The notes beneath the pieces were generated by a model. The model was not told the DNA's origin. It ran no database searches and saw only the letters and a program-made list of their open reading frames with translations. This document shows positions 24,838 to 32,943 of a stretch of 64,000 nucleotides of DNA, piece after piece. The stretch spans positions 54,586 to 118,585 of the forward strand of contig NC_014754.1 of NCBI RefSeq assembly GCF_000183725.1, given 5' to 3'. Position 1 is the stretch's first letter; every line of letters begins with the position of its first letter. The position numbers and the translations under genes are program-made. This stretch comes from Sulfuricurvum kujiense DSM 16994. Lineage in GTDB: Bacteria; Campylobacterota; Campylobacteria; Campylobacterales; Sulfurimonadaceae.

Positions 24838-25419
24838 TCACTTATATGACTTAATTAACTCTATTAACTTATTAAAGTCATCGTTAATCTTACGATAATT
24901 AAAGCCATTTAATCCACCCTCTGCTTGCATTGCTGAGATCGTCTTGTGATCAATAAAGATATTCTGCAATGCCGTTGACGTGCGAAGAGGACTAATTGGT
25001 AATTTGTCAAATCCAAATTCTTGCAATGTCTCAAGCATGACTGCATAATCCTTATCATCTTCTTTGATCTTATTAGGCACTAGGATTATATTATCGTTTA
25101 GGGCAACAACACTATTGATCGCTTCAATAGTTACTTCGACATTTGCCTGTTCTACAATAAACGGAATAATGACAACTTTTGAACGTTTTAGAACTGTAGC
25201 CATATGAGGTGTAATCCCACCTCCAAAATCATAAATTACATCATCAAACTCATCGGTAATTTGTCCGGTTGCAATCAGTAGATGATCTTCATCCAAATGA
25301 TTTTTAAGCACTGTATAGCTTTCATTCGCCACGACACCATAATCAAGTGTGTACGCGAGATTTAAAGCGATAGTAGTTTTACCCTGCCCGCCTTTGAAAT
25401 TCATAATTGAGATTTCCAT
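24838..25419 (-). CDS. parA: ParA-family partition ATPase
   Basis: Deviant Walker A motif KGGQGKTT at about residues 9-16 and a switch region with VIYDFGGG near 63-70 place it in the ParA/MinD group. At 193 residues it is a small plasmid-type ParA without an N-terminal DNA-binding domain, so operon control is probably done by the small RHH partner. It segregates plasmid copies by moving on nucleoid DNA. The promoter region has two palindromic sites (25463-25502). It is the clearest plasmid mark in this block; no replication gene is present in the window. Confidence 0.9.
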   Translation of the reverse strand: MEISIMNFKGGQGKTTIALNLAYTLDYGVVANESYTVLKNHLDEDHLLIATGQITDEFDDVIYDFGGGITPHMATVLKRSKVVIIPFIVEQANVEVTIEAINSVVALNDNIILVPNKIKEDDKDYAVMLETLQEFGFDKLPISPLRTSTALQNIFIDHKTISAMQAEGGLNGFNYRKINDDFNKLIELIKSYK

Positions 25420-25462
25420 ATCTGCCCCTAAGCATTAATAAGTTAGATATGTTATTATAGTT

Positions 25463-25502
25463 AAATAAGTTATTTAAGTCAATAAAATCAAATAACTTAT
25501 TT
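25463..25502. promoter_or_regulatory. Palindromic operator/centromere sites before parA
   Basis: AAATAAGTTATTT (25463-25475) and AAATAACTTATTT (25490-25502) are the same near-palindrome in opposite orientations, 27 bases apart start to start. A partial third copy AATAAGTTAGA begins at 25437. They probably bind the small RHH protein for repression and partition. Confidence 0.65.
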
Positions 25503-25552
25503 TAGTTAAATCCTCATTTTGAATGAGGTAAAATAAACTGCAAGGAGTTCCC

Positions 25553-25780
25553 ATGTTTGACATCTTCAATAAATGGTTTGGAATCGCTGGAGTTGATTGC
25601 GCCGACACAGTGAAGCGCGAAATATATTGTTCCAGTGCCACGGAGTCTTCAACGAGTATGTTTTCGAACGATCCGGTAGGATGCGGGATTGATCTCAACG
25701 GAAATGGAATTTGTGATTTTTTGGAAAGTGATTCGTTTTCCTCTTCGGATAGCTTCAGCACGTTTGATAGTGGTGGATGA
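25553..25780 (+). CDS. Small Ser/Cys-rich protein with a calcium-loop-like motif
   Basis: 75 residues with AAGGAG six bases before the ATG. DLNGNGICDFLES near residue 47 has the D-x-N-x-N-G spacing of EF-hand or dockerin loops, and the tail is Ser/Asp-rich (SFSSSDSFSTFDSGG). There is no signal peptide. It is divergent from parA. Similar tail composition to the ORF at 23807-24004. Confidence 0.5.
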   Translation: MFDIFNKWFGIAGVDCADTVKREIYCSSATESSTSMFSNDPVGCGIDLNGNGICDFLESDSFSSSDSFSTFDSGG

Positions 25781-25826
25781 AATACGAGGCAAATATTGTG
25801 AGAGCGAAGTGAGATAATGGATTGTG

Positions 25827-25897
25827 TGGTGCGTCAAGCAGGACTTGAGCCTGCAACAATGCCGTTATGAGCGGCGGGCTCTAACCATTGAACTAAT
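25827..25897 (-). tRNA. 5'-truncated tRNA-like sequence, anticodon CAU (Met or Ile2)
   Basis: Read on the minus strand: D arm GTTC-loop-GAGC, anticodon arm with loop CTCATAA (anticodon CAT), T arm GCAGG-CTCAAGT-CCTGC, then TTGACGC-A-CCA. The matching 5' acceptor strand (it would read GCGTCAA) is absent: the bases before the D arm are AAACAT and do not pair. The first anticodon-stem pair is C-A and the T loop begins CTC instead of TTC. This is a tRNA remnant, as left when an integrating element uses a tRNA 3' end, not a working gene. Confidence 0.7.
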
Positions 25898-25899
25898 GT

Positions 25900-26165
25900 T
25901 TATTTCGCATCAGCGATAGTAGCAACACTAATAAACATCGGGAGAATATTTGTTACTGCGTCAGGTTCTTGAATCCCCACAAATCCCCTATTCCGATAAA
26001 AATCATGCTTACCATCCTCGGCATCCAAATAAAGACCCGCAATACCTGTTTCAGCTGCAAGTCTATGAGTCAATTCAAGACTATGCTTTAAAAGCTTGCT
26101 TCCTAGCCCCTCTCCGGCGTAAGCAGCATCCACGCCAAGCATTACTAATCTCAAAACTGGTATCT
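25900..26165 (-). pseudogene. GNAT acetyltransferase, N-terminus removed by TnB
   Basis: About 85 native residues remain, including the acetyl-CoA loop AAYAGEGLGSKLL, DAEDGKHDFYRNRGF and LPMF near the end, as in TacT-like acetyltransferases of toxin-antitoxin systems. The frame continues upstream into the TnB inverted repeat ([12 protein letters not shown]...), which is transposon sequence, not gene. No antitoxin or N-terminal half is found on the far side of TnB. Confidence 0.75.
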
Positions 26166-26203
26166 GGGGTCGTTTCAGGAAACGGAATATATAGCACGTT
26201 AAG
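26166..26203 (+). repeat. TnB left terminal inverted repeat (38 bp)
   Basis: Starts GGGGTCGTTTCAGGAAAC, ends GGAATATATAGCACGTTAAG. One base (T for C at position 8) differs from the right end. Confidence 0.92.
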
Positions 26204-26241
26204 AGAATTTTACCACTCATAAATCATTTTCTACAGAATTC

Positions 26242-26261
26242 GGAAAAAATAGCACGCTAAG
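26242..26261 (+). repeat. Second, internal copy of the inner TnB end
   Basis: GGAAAAAATAGCACGCTAAG matches the inner 20 bases of the left end (26184-26203) at 17 of 20 positions, 58 bases further in and in the same orientation. It may be a remnant of a nested end or an extra transposase site. Confidence 0.5.
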
Positions 26262-26269
26262 AAGATTTA

Positions 26270-26317
26270 CAATAACTCTATCGAAGCATTTTGCAATAAC
26301 TCTATCGAAGCATTTTG
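26270..26317. repeat. Two tandem copies of a 24-base unit
   Basis: The unit begins CAATAACTCTATCGAAGC and repeats exactly at 26270 and 26294, with a partial third start at 26318. The second copy covers the stop of the 142-residue gene, so the duplication lies just after the reading frame. Confidence 0.85.
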
Positions 26318-26730
26318 CAATAATATTGCTGCTTAGGATCCTCTCTGTTGCCAATCCAGAACTCCATCCCTTTTAGGTAAAGCACTATATTGTTAAAGGC
26401 TATCATCCCATCTATTTCAGCTACCATTTTATTTTTCAAATCTACAATGGTTCCGCTTGGGAGATCTATTTTAAACACGGTTTGTTTGAATATCAGCGAA
26501 TCATCCTGTTCTTTTGTGATGTGTAGACATTCAATAAAACTTTCATTCCCTTGATTTTCCTTCATCCAATTCAAATAACGATCAAATAGTACGGCATTCA
26601 TATGCAAAAGTACCTGTTCGTCAATATCCCATACTTTTACGATGCTGATTTTGATATTGATTAGATCATCACCGTACTCGTATATATTGATATCTGCACA
26701 TGAATCGTTCATATGTGTATTATCTGTCAT
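26302..26730 (-). CDS. TnB passenger protein of unknown function (142 residues)
   Basis: Not recognised. It is an acidic, soluble mixed alpha/beta protein (INIYEYGDDLINIKISIV, FKIDLPSGTIVDLKNK, LKGMEFWIGNRED) without signal peptide or membrane helix. It is last in the ORF6N-XRE operon, five bases after the XRE gene. By position it could be a toxin, an antitoxin partner or an immunity-like protein; nothing in the sequence decides. Confidence 0.5.
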   Translation of the reverse strand: MTDNTHMNDSCADINIYEYGDDLINIKISIVKVWDIDEQVLLHMNAVLFDRYLNWMKENQGNESFIECLHITKEQDDSLIFKQTVFKIDLPSGTIVDLKNKMVAEIDGMIAFNNIVLYLKGMEFWIGNREDPKQQYYCKMLR

Positions 26731-26735
26731 AATAA

Positions 26736-26957
26736 TTATTCAATTGTTATTTTTAATTGTCTGCCAAGAGCAGATACAGCTTTCTCAAGCGTTATCAAGG
26801 TCACAGATGTGTTATCTAAATCCAGTAGCCGATTGATTACCATACGACTAGTTCCCATCCGTTTGGCCAACTCGGTTCTGGTCATGTTTTGTTCTTTAAT
26901 TGCCATCTCTAGTTGTTCGGCAATGACCTGCTTGCAAGGGCTAGAAGAATCATGCAT
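26736..26957 (-). CDS. XRE-family helix-turn-helix protein
   Basis: I start it at 26957 (MHDSSSPCKQVIAEQL), overlapping the ORF6N stop by eight bases; the longer frame lies inside that gene. The 73 residues contain a standard XRE helix-turn-helix (MTRTELAKRMGTSRMVINRLL) and the LITLEKAVSALGRQLKITI tail typical of HigA-like antitoxins and small repressors. It probably represses the operon. Confidence 0.72.
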   Translation of the reverse strand: MHDSSSPCKQVIAEQLEMAIKEQNMTRTELAKRMGTSRMVINRLLDLDNTSVTLITLEKAVSALGRQLKITIE

Positions 26958-27519
26958 CTTTCTTGCCTCGTAAAAATCCGATTGATTCGACTTCTTTGGC
27001 AGTTCCGATATCAGATACCACTTCTTGTAGTTCATCGAATGACTCTTCAATCATAATGATCGCATCCGCAACGGCTGAGAGGCGTTCTTTGCTCCATTGT
27101 TTATGATCTTGTAAATCTTGTCTAAGTGCATGAATTTCTTTGGCTAAATCAGCATGCTCAAGAGCATAACGACGTATACGTGCAAAGGTACGCATGATCG
27201 AGATGGTCACTTCCGCTGCACGTTGGCTTTTGAGAACAGTCGCGAGCATATAGACACCTTGCTCACTGAAGGCTTTAGGGGCTTGTCGTCGCCCTCCCCA
27301 ACTTGAGGTCACATTTTGTGATCTCAAGATTGCAAATTCTTCTTCACTTAATTGGAAGAAAAAATCATCTGGAAATCGATCACTGTTTCTTGAGACAGCC
27401 TGATTAATCTGACGGGTTTCAACCCCATAGAGTTCAGCTAGATCTGAATCGAGCATTACTTCGCTATTGCGGATGGCGTGTATTTTATCTTTGATGGGTG
27501 CAGAGGGTAAAACTTCCAA
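26950..27519 (-). CDS. ORF6N-domain DNA-binding protein
   Basis: The N-terminal ORF6N domain (about 10-95) shows IRNSEVMLDSDLAELYGVET, then FPDDFFFQLSEEEF and the AFSEQGVYMLATVLKS motif, which are diagnostic. The rest is helical (RYALEHADLAKEIHALRQDL). Such proteins are common on phages and mobile elements as regulators. It heads the passenger operon and is divergent from the transposase, with a shared 88-base promoter region (27520-27607) containing AATACTATTGTAT-like words. Confidence 0.88.
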   Translation of the reverse strand: MEVLPSAPIKDKIHAIRNSEVMLDSDLAELYGVETRQINQAVSRNSDRFPDDFFFQLSEEEFAILRSQNVTSSWGGRRQAPKAFSEQGVYMLATVLKSQRAAEVTISIMRTFARIRRYALEHADLAKEIHALRQDLQDHKQWSKERLSAVADAIIMIEESFDELQEVVSDIGTAKEVESIGFLRGKKDA

Positions 27520-27607
27520 AAAATCTCCAAATAGTATAATAATACTATTGTATCTTTTTAGATACGATATGTAAATCTATTTTTACATTTTTATAGAAGG
27601 AATTGAT

Positions 27608-28669
27608 ATGCCGCGTCGATCGATCTTATCCGCTTCCGAAAAAGAGAGCCTAATCGCCATTCTTGCATCTGAAGAAGAATTGATCCGGCATTACACCCTG
27701 AGCGAAACTGATCTATCCATTATTCGTCAGCATAGAGGTGCGGCCAATCGGCTTGGCTTCGCTGTACAGCTTTGTTATCTTCGCTATCCCGGAATTCTAT
27801 TAGGCCCTAAGGAGGCTCCAAACAATGCGGTTGTAGAGATCGTGTCCCAACAGCTGAAAGTATCTGCTGGTCTATGGGATCAATTTGGAATAAGGGAGCA
27901 GACAAGGCGTGAATACCTGCTGGAGCTGCAAAATATTTTTGGATATGAGCTCTTCACAATGAGCCATTATCAATCGGAAGTTCAAGCACTAGGCACTATT
28001 GCGCTTCAAACTGACAAAGGGATTGTGCTAGCAACAGAGTTAGTAGAACATTTACGCCGTAAGTTAATAATCCTACCCTCAATCAACGTGATCGAAAGAA
28101 TGTGTGCGGAAGCACTTACTGTTGCAACCAGACACATTTATTCCACACTCTGCGATCCGTTGAGTAAACAGCAGTATCAACAATTAGACGCATTACTTTT
28201 ACGAAAGCCCGAAGGAAAAATGACATGGCTTGGCTGGCTACGTCTTTCCCCTGCAAAACAAGACTCCAAATATATGCTTGAACATATTGAACGTCTAAAA
28301 ATGCTTCAAGAGATCAAATTAGTTGCAGGGATAGAGCGAACCCTTCATCAAAACCGTTTATTGAAAATGGCACGAGAAGGTTCTCAGATGACTCCGGCAG
28401 ACCTTTCGCGGCTTGAAACAAGCCGAAAATACGCTACTTTAGTGACTATTGTCATCGAGTTAACAGCAACTATAACCGATGAAATCATCGATCTTCATGA
28501 CAAAATAATCGGTATTCTCTTTAACAATGCCAAAAATAAACATCAAAATCAGTTTCAATCTTCCAGTAAAGCAATAAACGATAAAGTTCGTCTCTACACA
28601 AAAATCGGGCAGGCACTCCTTGATGCGAAGCAAAGCGGGAAGGACCCTTATGCAGCAATTGAAAAATAA
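27608..28669 (+). CDS. tnpA: Tn3-family transposase of TnB, N-terminal part
   Basis: 353 residues beginning [18 protein letters not shown], the DUF4158 start of Tn3 transposases. AGAAGGAATTGAT gives the ribosome site. The frame stops after [10 protein letters not shown]. The conserved protein continues one base back as [19 protein letters not shown], so a single missing A in the A5 run (28662-28666) breaks the gene. No strong slip sequence is present, so this looks like an inactivating mutation. Confidence 0.88.
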   Translation: MPRRSILSASEKESLIAILASEEELIRHYTLSETDLSIIRQHRGAANRLGFAVQLCYLRYPGILLGPKEAPNNAVVEIVSQQLKVSAGLWDQFGIREQTRREYLLELQNIFGYELFTMSHYQSEVQALGTIALQTDKGIVLATELVEHLRRKLIILPSINVIERMCAEALTVATRHIYSTLCDPLSKQQYQQLDALLLRKPEGKMTWLGWLRLSPAKQDSKYMLEHIERLKMLQEIKLVAGIERTLHQNRLLKMAREGSQMTPADLSRLETSRKYATLVTIVIELTATITDEIIDLHDKIIGILFNNAKNKHQNQFQSSSKAINDKVRLYTKIGQALLDAKQSGKDPYAAIEK

Positions 28670-30576
28670 TCTCGTGGGATGAGTTTGCAAGTAGCATCGA
28701 TGAAGCCAACAAACTGGCGATGAATGAAGATTTTGATTTTTTGCCTCGTATCGGTGAAAATTATCCGACTCTGCGACGCTATGTTCCCCAATTTTTAAAT
28801 ATTCTTCAACTGCGTGCTGCACCCGCTGCCGTTGATCTTCTTAGTGGCATTGATATCATTCGAAAACTCTATGCCGACAATAGCCGCAAACTCCCTGCCG
28901 AAGTCCCCACTACATTTATCAAGCGTCGATGGGGGAAGCTCGTTTTTACAAAAGAAGGTGTTCATCGTATTTACTATGAAATATGTGTTCTGTCTGAACT
29001 TAAAAATGCTTTACGTTCAGGAGACATTTGGGTACAGGGATCTCGGCAATATAAAGATTTCGATGAGTATTTGATCCCCTCTGAAACGTTTGAACGTTCC
29101 ATGAAGGAAGGGACTCTTGCTTTAAAATACGATACCAACTGTGAAATCTATCTTGAAGATCGACTCTCAACGCTTAATGCACGATTTTTAACTGTGAATG
29201 AGATGGCAAAAAACAACACACTGCCTGATGCAATCATCGGTCAATCGGGGTTGAAAATAACACCACTGGAAACTATTGTACCTGAGAATGCACAGACATT
29301 GATTAATCGTACATCGGCGATGCTGCCGCATATCAAAATAACCGAACTACTGCTGGAGGTAGAAGAGTGGACAGGATTCTCAAACCATTTTACCCATCTC
29401 AAAACTGCCGAAAAGGTCAAAGACAAGCTGATGCTATTGAGTGCCATCTTAGCAGATGCCATAAACCTTGGTTTGGTAAAAATGGCTGAATCATCACAGG
29501 GAAATACCTACGCAAAACTCTCATGGCTGCAAGCTTGGCATATTCGTGATGAAACCTATTCCAGAGCTTTGGCGGAACTGGTTAACTCACAGTTGAAACA
29601 GCCTTTTGCTGCTCATTGGGGCGATGGAACAACCTCTTCATCAGACGGACAACGATTTCGCGCCGGAAGCAAAGCACAAAGCACTGGACATATCAACCCA
29701 AAATATGGGAGCGAACCGGGGCGTCTTTTCTATACCCACATATCCGATCAATATTCACCTTTCAGTTCTAAACTCGTAAATGTCGGCATACGAGATTCAA
29801 CCTACGTGCTTGACGGACTGTTATATCACGAATCTGATCTTCAAATCGAAGAACACTACACCGATACTGCGGGATTTACCGACCATGTATTTGCCATGAT
29901 GCATCTACTTGGATTTCGATTTGCACCAAGAATCAGAGATTTGGCGGATACTAAAATTTATATCCCGTATGCTTCCATTGACTATGATTCTCTTAAGCTA
30001 CTGATTGGCGGAACCATCGGAATTAAAAATATTCAAACACATTGGAATGAAATTCTCCGATTAAGTGCATCCATCAAACAAGGAACGGTTACAGCTTCAC
30101 TGATGCTTCGCAAGCTTGCGAGCTATCCTAGACAAAACGGGTTAGCACTCGCCTTAAGAGAATTAGGACGAATCGAGCGATCTCTCTTTATTCTCGATTG
30201 GCTCCAAAGTGTTGAACTGCGCCGCCGAGTAAATGCCGGATTAAATAAGGGTGAAGCCCGAAATGCATTGGCTCGTGCCGTCTTTTTTAATCGTTTAGGT
30301 GAAATCCGTGATCGAAATTATGAGCAGCAACGGTTTCGTGCCAGCGGTTTGACATTAGTGACTGCCGCGATTGTTCTATGGAATACGGTTTATTTGGAAA
30401 GGGCAATTGCTTCTATGCGTACAAGAGATGACATCGTCGTAGATGATGAATTGTTAAAATATTTGTCGCCACTAGGCTGGGAACATATCAATTTAACAGG
30501 CGATTACGTCTGGAAAAAGAGTTCGAAGATCAAAGATGGCAAATTTAGGCCTTTAAGGGCGGTAAAATTCTCTTAA
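28663..30576 (+). CDS. tnpA: Tn3-family transposase of TnB, C-terminal catalytic part
   Basis: The frame is open from 28663, with the first ATG at 28720 (618 residues from there). DDE residues sit in [22 protein letters not shown] and the [18 protein letters not shown] region; the end shows [14 protein letters not shown], the Tn3 C-terminal motif. Together with the upstream part the protein would be about 990 residues. The stop lies just inside the right inverted repeat. As an isolated fragment it lacks the DNA-binding N-terminus. Confidence 0.88.
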   Translation, partial: KIISWDEFASSIDEANKLAMNEDFDFLPRIGENYPTLRRYVPQFLNILQLRAAPAAVDLLSGIDIIRKLYADNSRKLPAEVPTTFIKRRWGKLVFTKEGVHRIYYEICVLSELKNALRSGDIWVQGSRQYKDFDEYLIPSETFERSMKEGTLALKYDTNCEIYLEDRLSTLNARFLTVNEMAKNNTLPDAIIGQSGLKITPLETIVPENAQTLINRTSAMLPHIKITELLLEVEEWTGFSNHFTHLKTAEKVKDKLMLLSAILADAINLGLVKMAESSQGNTYAKLSWLQAWHIRDETYSRALAELVNSQLKQPFAAHWGDGTTSSSDGQRFRAGSKAQSTGHINPKYGSEPGRLFYTHISDQYSPFSSKLVNVGIRDSTYVLDGLLYHESDLQIEEHYTDTAGFTDHVFAMMHLLGFRFAPRIRDLADTKIYIPYASIDYDSLKLLIGGTIGIKNIQTHWNEILRLSASIKQGTVTASLMLRKLASYPRQNGLALALRELGRIERSLFILDWLQSVELRRRVNAGLNKGEARNALARAVFFNRLGEIRDRNYEQQRFRASGLTLVTAAIVLWNTVYLERAIASMRTRDDIVVDDELLKYLSPLGWEHINLTGDYVWKKSSKIKDGKFRPLRAVKFS

Positions 30577-30609
30577 CGTGCTATATATTCCGTTTCCTGA
30601 AGCGACCCC
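30572..30609 (-). repeat. TnB right terminal inverted repeat (38 bp)
   Basis: Reverse complement starts GGGGTCGCTTCAGGAAAC. Only 11 bases separate its outer end from the MarR start codon. Confidence 0.92.
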
Positions 30610-30620
30610 ATCCTTTCCAA

Positions 30621-31109
30621 ATGAATAGGACTCATCTTGATAACATTTTGAATAATGCAACAAATTTTTCTAACAATAGTGACGCATGGAAAATAATATT
30701 GCCTATGATTTTAATTGATAAGTTTATTTTGGATAAAACAGATATATCACTTTATAATTTTGGATTGCTTCGTTCTGATAGTGATGTTTTAGTAACATTA
30801 TTTTTTAATAACAAAGTTCTTTCTCCAACCGAGTTATACGAGGCAATGTTGTTTTCTTCTGGAGGGATGACCAAGGTACTTAAAAGACTTGAAGAAAAAG
30901 GACTTATTTCCCGTATTCCTTCGTCAATAGACAAAAGAAGTTTGTTGGTACAGCTTGAAGAGAAAGGGGAAGTTTTAATCAAACAAGCTCTTTTGTCCAT
31001 TGCAGAATATCAATCACAATTTCTAAGTATTCTAGAGGATACAGAAAAAGTAGTAATTGAAAATGCCTTTAAAAAATTAGCGTACGCATTATTAATAGAT
31101 GATAACTAG
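30621..31109 (+). CDS. MarR-family regulator next to TnB
   Basis: The 162-residue protein has a winged-helix core: LSPTELYEAMLFSSGGMTKVLKRLEEKGLISR followed by the wing SSIDKRSLLVQLEEKG, standard MarR. It converges on the RND half-gene at 31209. Its ATG lies 11 bases from the outer end of TnB, so the native promoter has been removed. TCCTTTCC is a poor ribosome site. Expression, if any, must come from TnB. In other bacteria such regulators control the adjacent pump; here the link is only positional. Confidence 0.85.
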   Translation: MNRTHLDNILNNATNFSNNSDAWKIILPMILIDKFILDKTDISLYNFGLLRSDSDVLVTLFFNNKVLSPTELYEAMLFSSGGMTKVLKRLEEKGLISRIPSSIDKRSLLVQLEEKGEVLIKQALLSIAEYQSQFLSILEDTEKVVIENAFKKLAYALLIDDN

Positions 31110-31208
31110 CAATTCCTTACAATTTACAGAAACGTTATTATAGATAAAGATTCAAAGAACTGCAGAGTGCGAGCAGTATGATGTATCTAAATTCAAAAAA
31201 TAAAATTA

Positions 31209-32942
31209 TTATGTACTTTGGAGACTATCATCATGATTTTTTTCATAGCAATCGGCATAATCTGGATACATTTTTTTTAGGGGGCGAAAAATTAGAATCG
31301 GCACCACAAAAAGGGAAACCATATAAGCTATTAGGGTGCCGCCTATGAGTGCAGCTCCCAAACCACTAAATACAGGATCTAATACCAGTAGTGAACTTGC
31401 GAATACAATAGCAAGGACTGTGAGTAAAATAGGTTTGGCTCTTGTTTGAATCGAAACGGCTATCGCTTTATCTACACTAAAATGTTTTTCTTCAATTAGT
31501 TGTTTCGCAAAATCTATTATCAATAGAGAATTTCTAGAGTTTATTCCTATCAGACCGATAAATCCTATTAAAGAAGTACCAGTTATAAAAAATGTGGTAG
31601 GTGAAAATATATCAATAATAAAATGCATATAAATAACACCTGCGATAGAAATAAAACTAGCAAGAATAATCCCTGTTGCAAGTGAAAAACTATGGTAATA
31701 AATCACCATCAAGAGAAAAATCATGATGATCGAAACTAAAAGAGCAAAACCCAAATCTCTAAACGTTTCAAAAGTAAGTTTTTGTTCTCCGTCCCAGTGT
31801 AGAAAAAACTCTTCTCCAGTCTTTTTATTGGTTAGTTTTAGGTCCAAAAATTTTGTTTTTTCTATCGAATATTTATTCCCTAACTTTTCAATAATAGCTT
31901 TTCGTGCATCCAGTAATGGGTATATTTGACTTTCCATATCTGCTTCCGCAATGATGCTAATAAGAGGAGTTAAATTTTTAGATACTATTTTTTTCGTGTT
32001 TGTTGTATCTTTGATATCTACTAATTCACTCATGGGTACCATCATGCCTTGCGAATTCAATAGTTTTAATTCATTTAATTTGAATAGCAGTGTCTCGCTC
32101 CTGTTGTCTGAGAGTTTTTTTGTTTCATTGCTGAGTACTAGATGAATCGGAATTTGATTATTCGCGTACGGATCGTTTACATAAGCGATGTCCATTCCTT
32201 CAAAGGCAGCATAGAGCACATTTTTGACATGATCCATGCTCAGCCCTGCTCTGAAAATTTTTTCCTCATTTAAGATAACGTCATATTTTTTATATGTCTG
32301 GTCTCTTTCAATATCTATATCAACGAGCGTTTTTGTATTTTTAAATATTGCGTAGATTTCATCGGCCAAAGTATTCAAATTATTTTGATAATAGTTTGGG
32401 CTGGTGATTTCTGCGACTAGTGAAGCGAGCACTGGAGGACCTGCGGGGTCTTCGATAAACTTGATATTTGCTCCCTCGGCACTGCAGGCTTTTTGAACGA
32501 TGGGTCTTAATCGGCTTACAATGACGAGAGAGTTTTCGTCTCTTTCTTCTTTTTTGGTTAGGTTAACTAAAATATTCGCAGTATTTTCATTTGATTTTAA
32601 AACTCGCCATTTAATAATAGCCGAAAAGTCTACAGGCAGACTTTCACCCAAAAAAGTTGACATATTTTCTATCTCTTTTTCACTTGTCAGAGTGTTAGTA
32701 ATACATTCCGTAACTTGCTTTGTTTCCTCAATCGATTTTCCAGATGGCAGATCTACATATATGGTGAAATAGTCGGCCGTAGGTTTTGGCAATAGTTTAG
32801 CCTTGACCAACATCGTTGGAAACATCAGTAAAGATATTCCCAAAATCAATAAGGTGGCTATAATAACCCCTACCTGTCTGCGCTTGTCTTGCAGAATTTT
32901 CAAAACGGTATTTTCAATAATTTTAGGTTTATGATGATGCAT
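31209..32942 (-). CDS. RND efflux pump, C-terminal half as a separate protein
   Basis: 577 residues that match the second half of an RND permease: a first membrane helix near residue 25, a large periplasmic porter region (50-380), then five C-terminal membrane helices (about 395-555) including GINSRNSLLIIDFAKQLIEE. It starts one base after the stop of the N-terminal half, at the exact centre of the pump. MHHHKPKIIE at the start is the cytoplasmic linker. Arg replaces the Lys that AcrB-type pumps have before N-x-x-L in this helix. Both halves are otherwise intact. Confidence 0.85.
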   Translation of the reverse strand: MHHHKPKIIENTVLKILQDKRRQVGVIIATLLILGISLLMFPTMLVKAKLLPKPTADYFTIYVDLPSGKSIEETKQVTECITNTLTSEKEIENMSTFLGESLPVDFSAIIKWRVLKSNENTANILVNLTKKEERDENSLVIVSRLRPIVQKACSAEGANIKFIEDPAGPPVLASLVAEITSPNYYQNNLNTLADEIYAIFKNTKTLVDIDIERDQTYKKYDVILNEEKIFRAGLSMDHVKNVLYAAFEGMDIAYVNDPYANNQIPIHLVLSNETKKLSDNRSETLLFKLNELKLLNSQGMMVPMSELVDIKDTTNTKKIVSKNLTPLISIIAEADMESQIYPLLDARKAIIEKLGNKYSIEKTKFLDLKLTNKKTGEEFFLHWDGEQKLTFETFRDLGFALLVSIIMIFLLMVIYYHSFSLATGIILASFISIAGVIYMHFIIDIFSPTTFFITGTSLIGFIGLIGINSRNSLLIIDFAKQLIEEKHFSVDKAIAVSIQTRAKPILLTVLAIVFASSLLVLDPVFSGLGAALIGGTLIAYMVSLFVVPILIFRPLKKMYPDYADCYEKNHDDSLQST

Positions 32943-32943
32943 G

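Larger units (their letters stand above)
26166..30609. mobile_element. Tn3-family transposon TnB (4444 bp)
   Basis: Ends are 38-bp inverted repeats that begin GGGGTCG and end TAGCACGTTAAG, the classic Tn3 layout, with one mismatch between left (26166-26203) and right (30572-30609). It holds a transposase broken by a frameshift and a three-gene passenger operon, but no resolvase. Flanking pentamers (TATCT and ATCCT) do not form a target duplication. It is unrelated to TnA in ends and transposase. Confidence 0.9.

Noticed and set aside
25827..25897. Functional tRNA gene
   Set aside because: The 5' acceptor strand is missing and the T loop is altered.
25900..26220. Complete 106-residue acetyltransferase starting inside TnB
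   Set aside because: The first ~20 residues are translated transposon end; the conserved domain begins only after 26165.
26270..26317. CRISPR-like repeat
   Set aside because: Only two direct copies with no spacer between them; it is a simple tandem duplication.
12582..28720. All frameshifts are sequencing errors
   Set aside because: Homopolymer breaks cluster in and next to transposons while more than thirty other genes, some over 900 codons, are intact; errors at single sites remain possible and are noted there.
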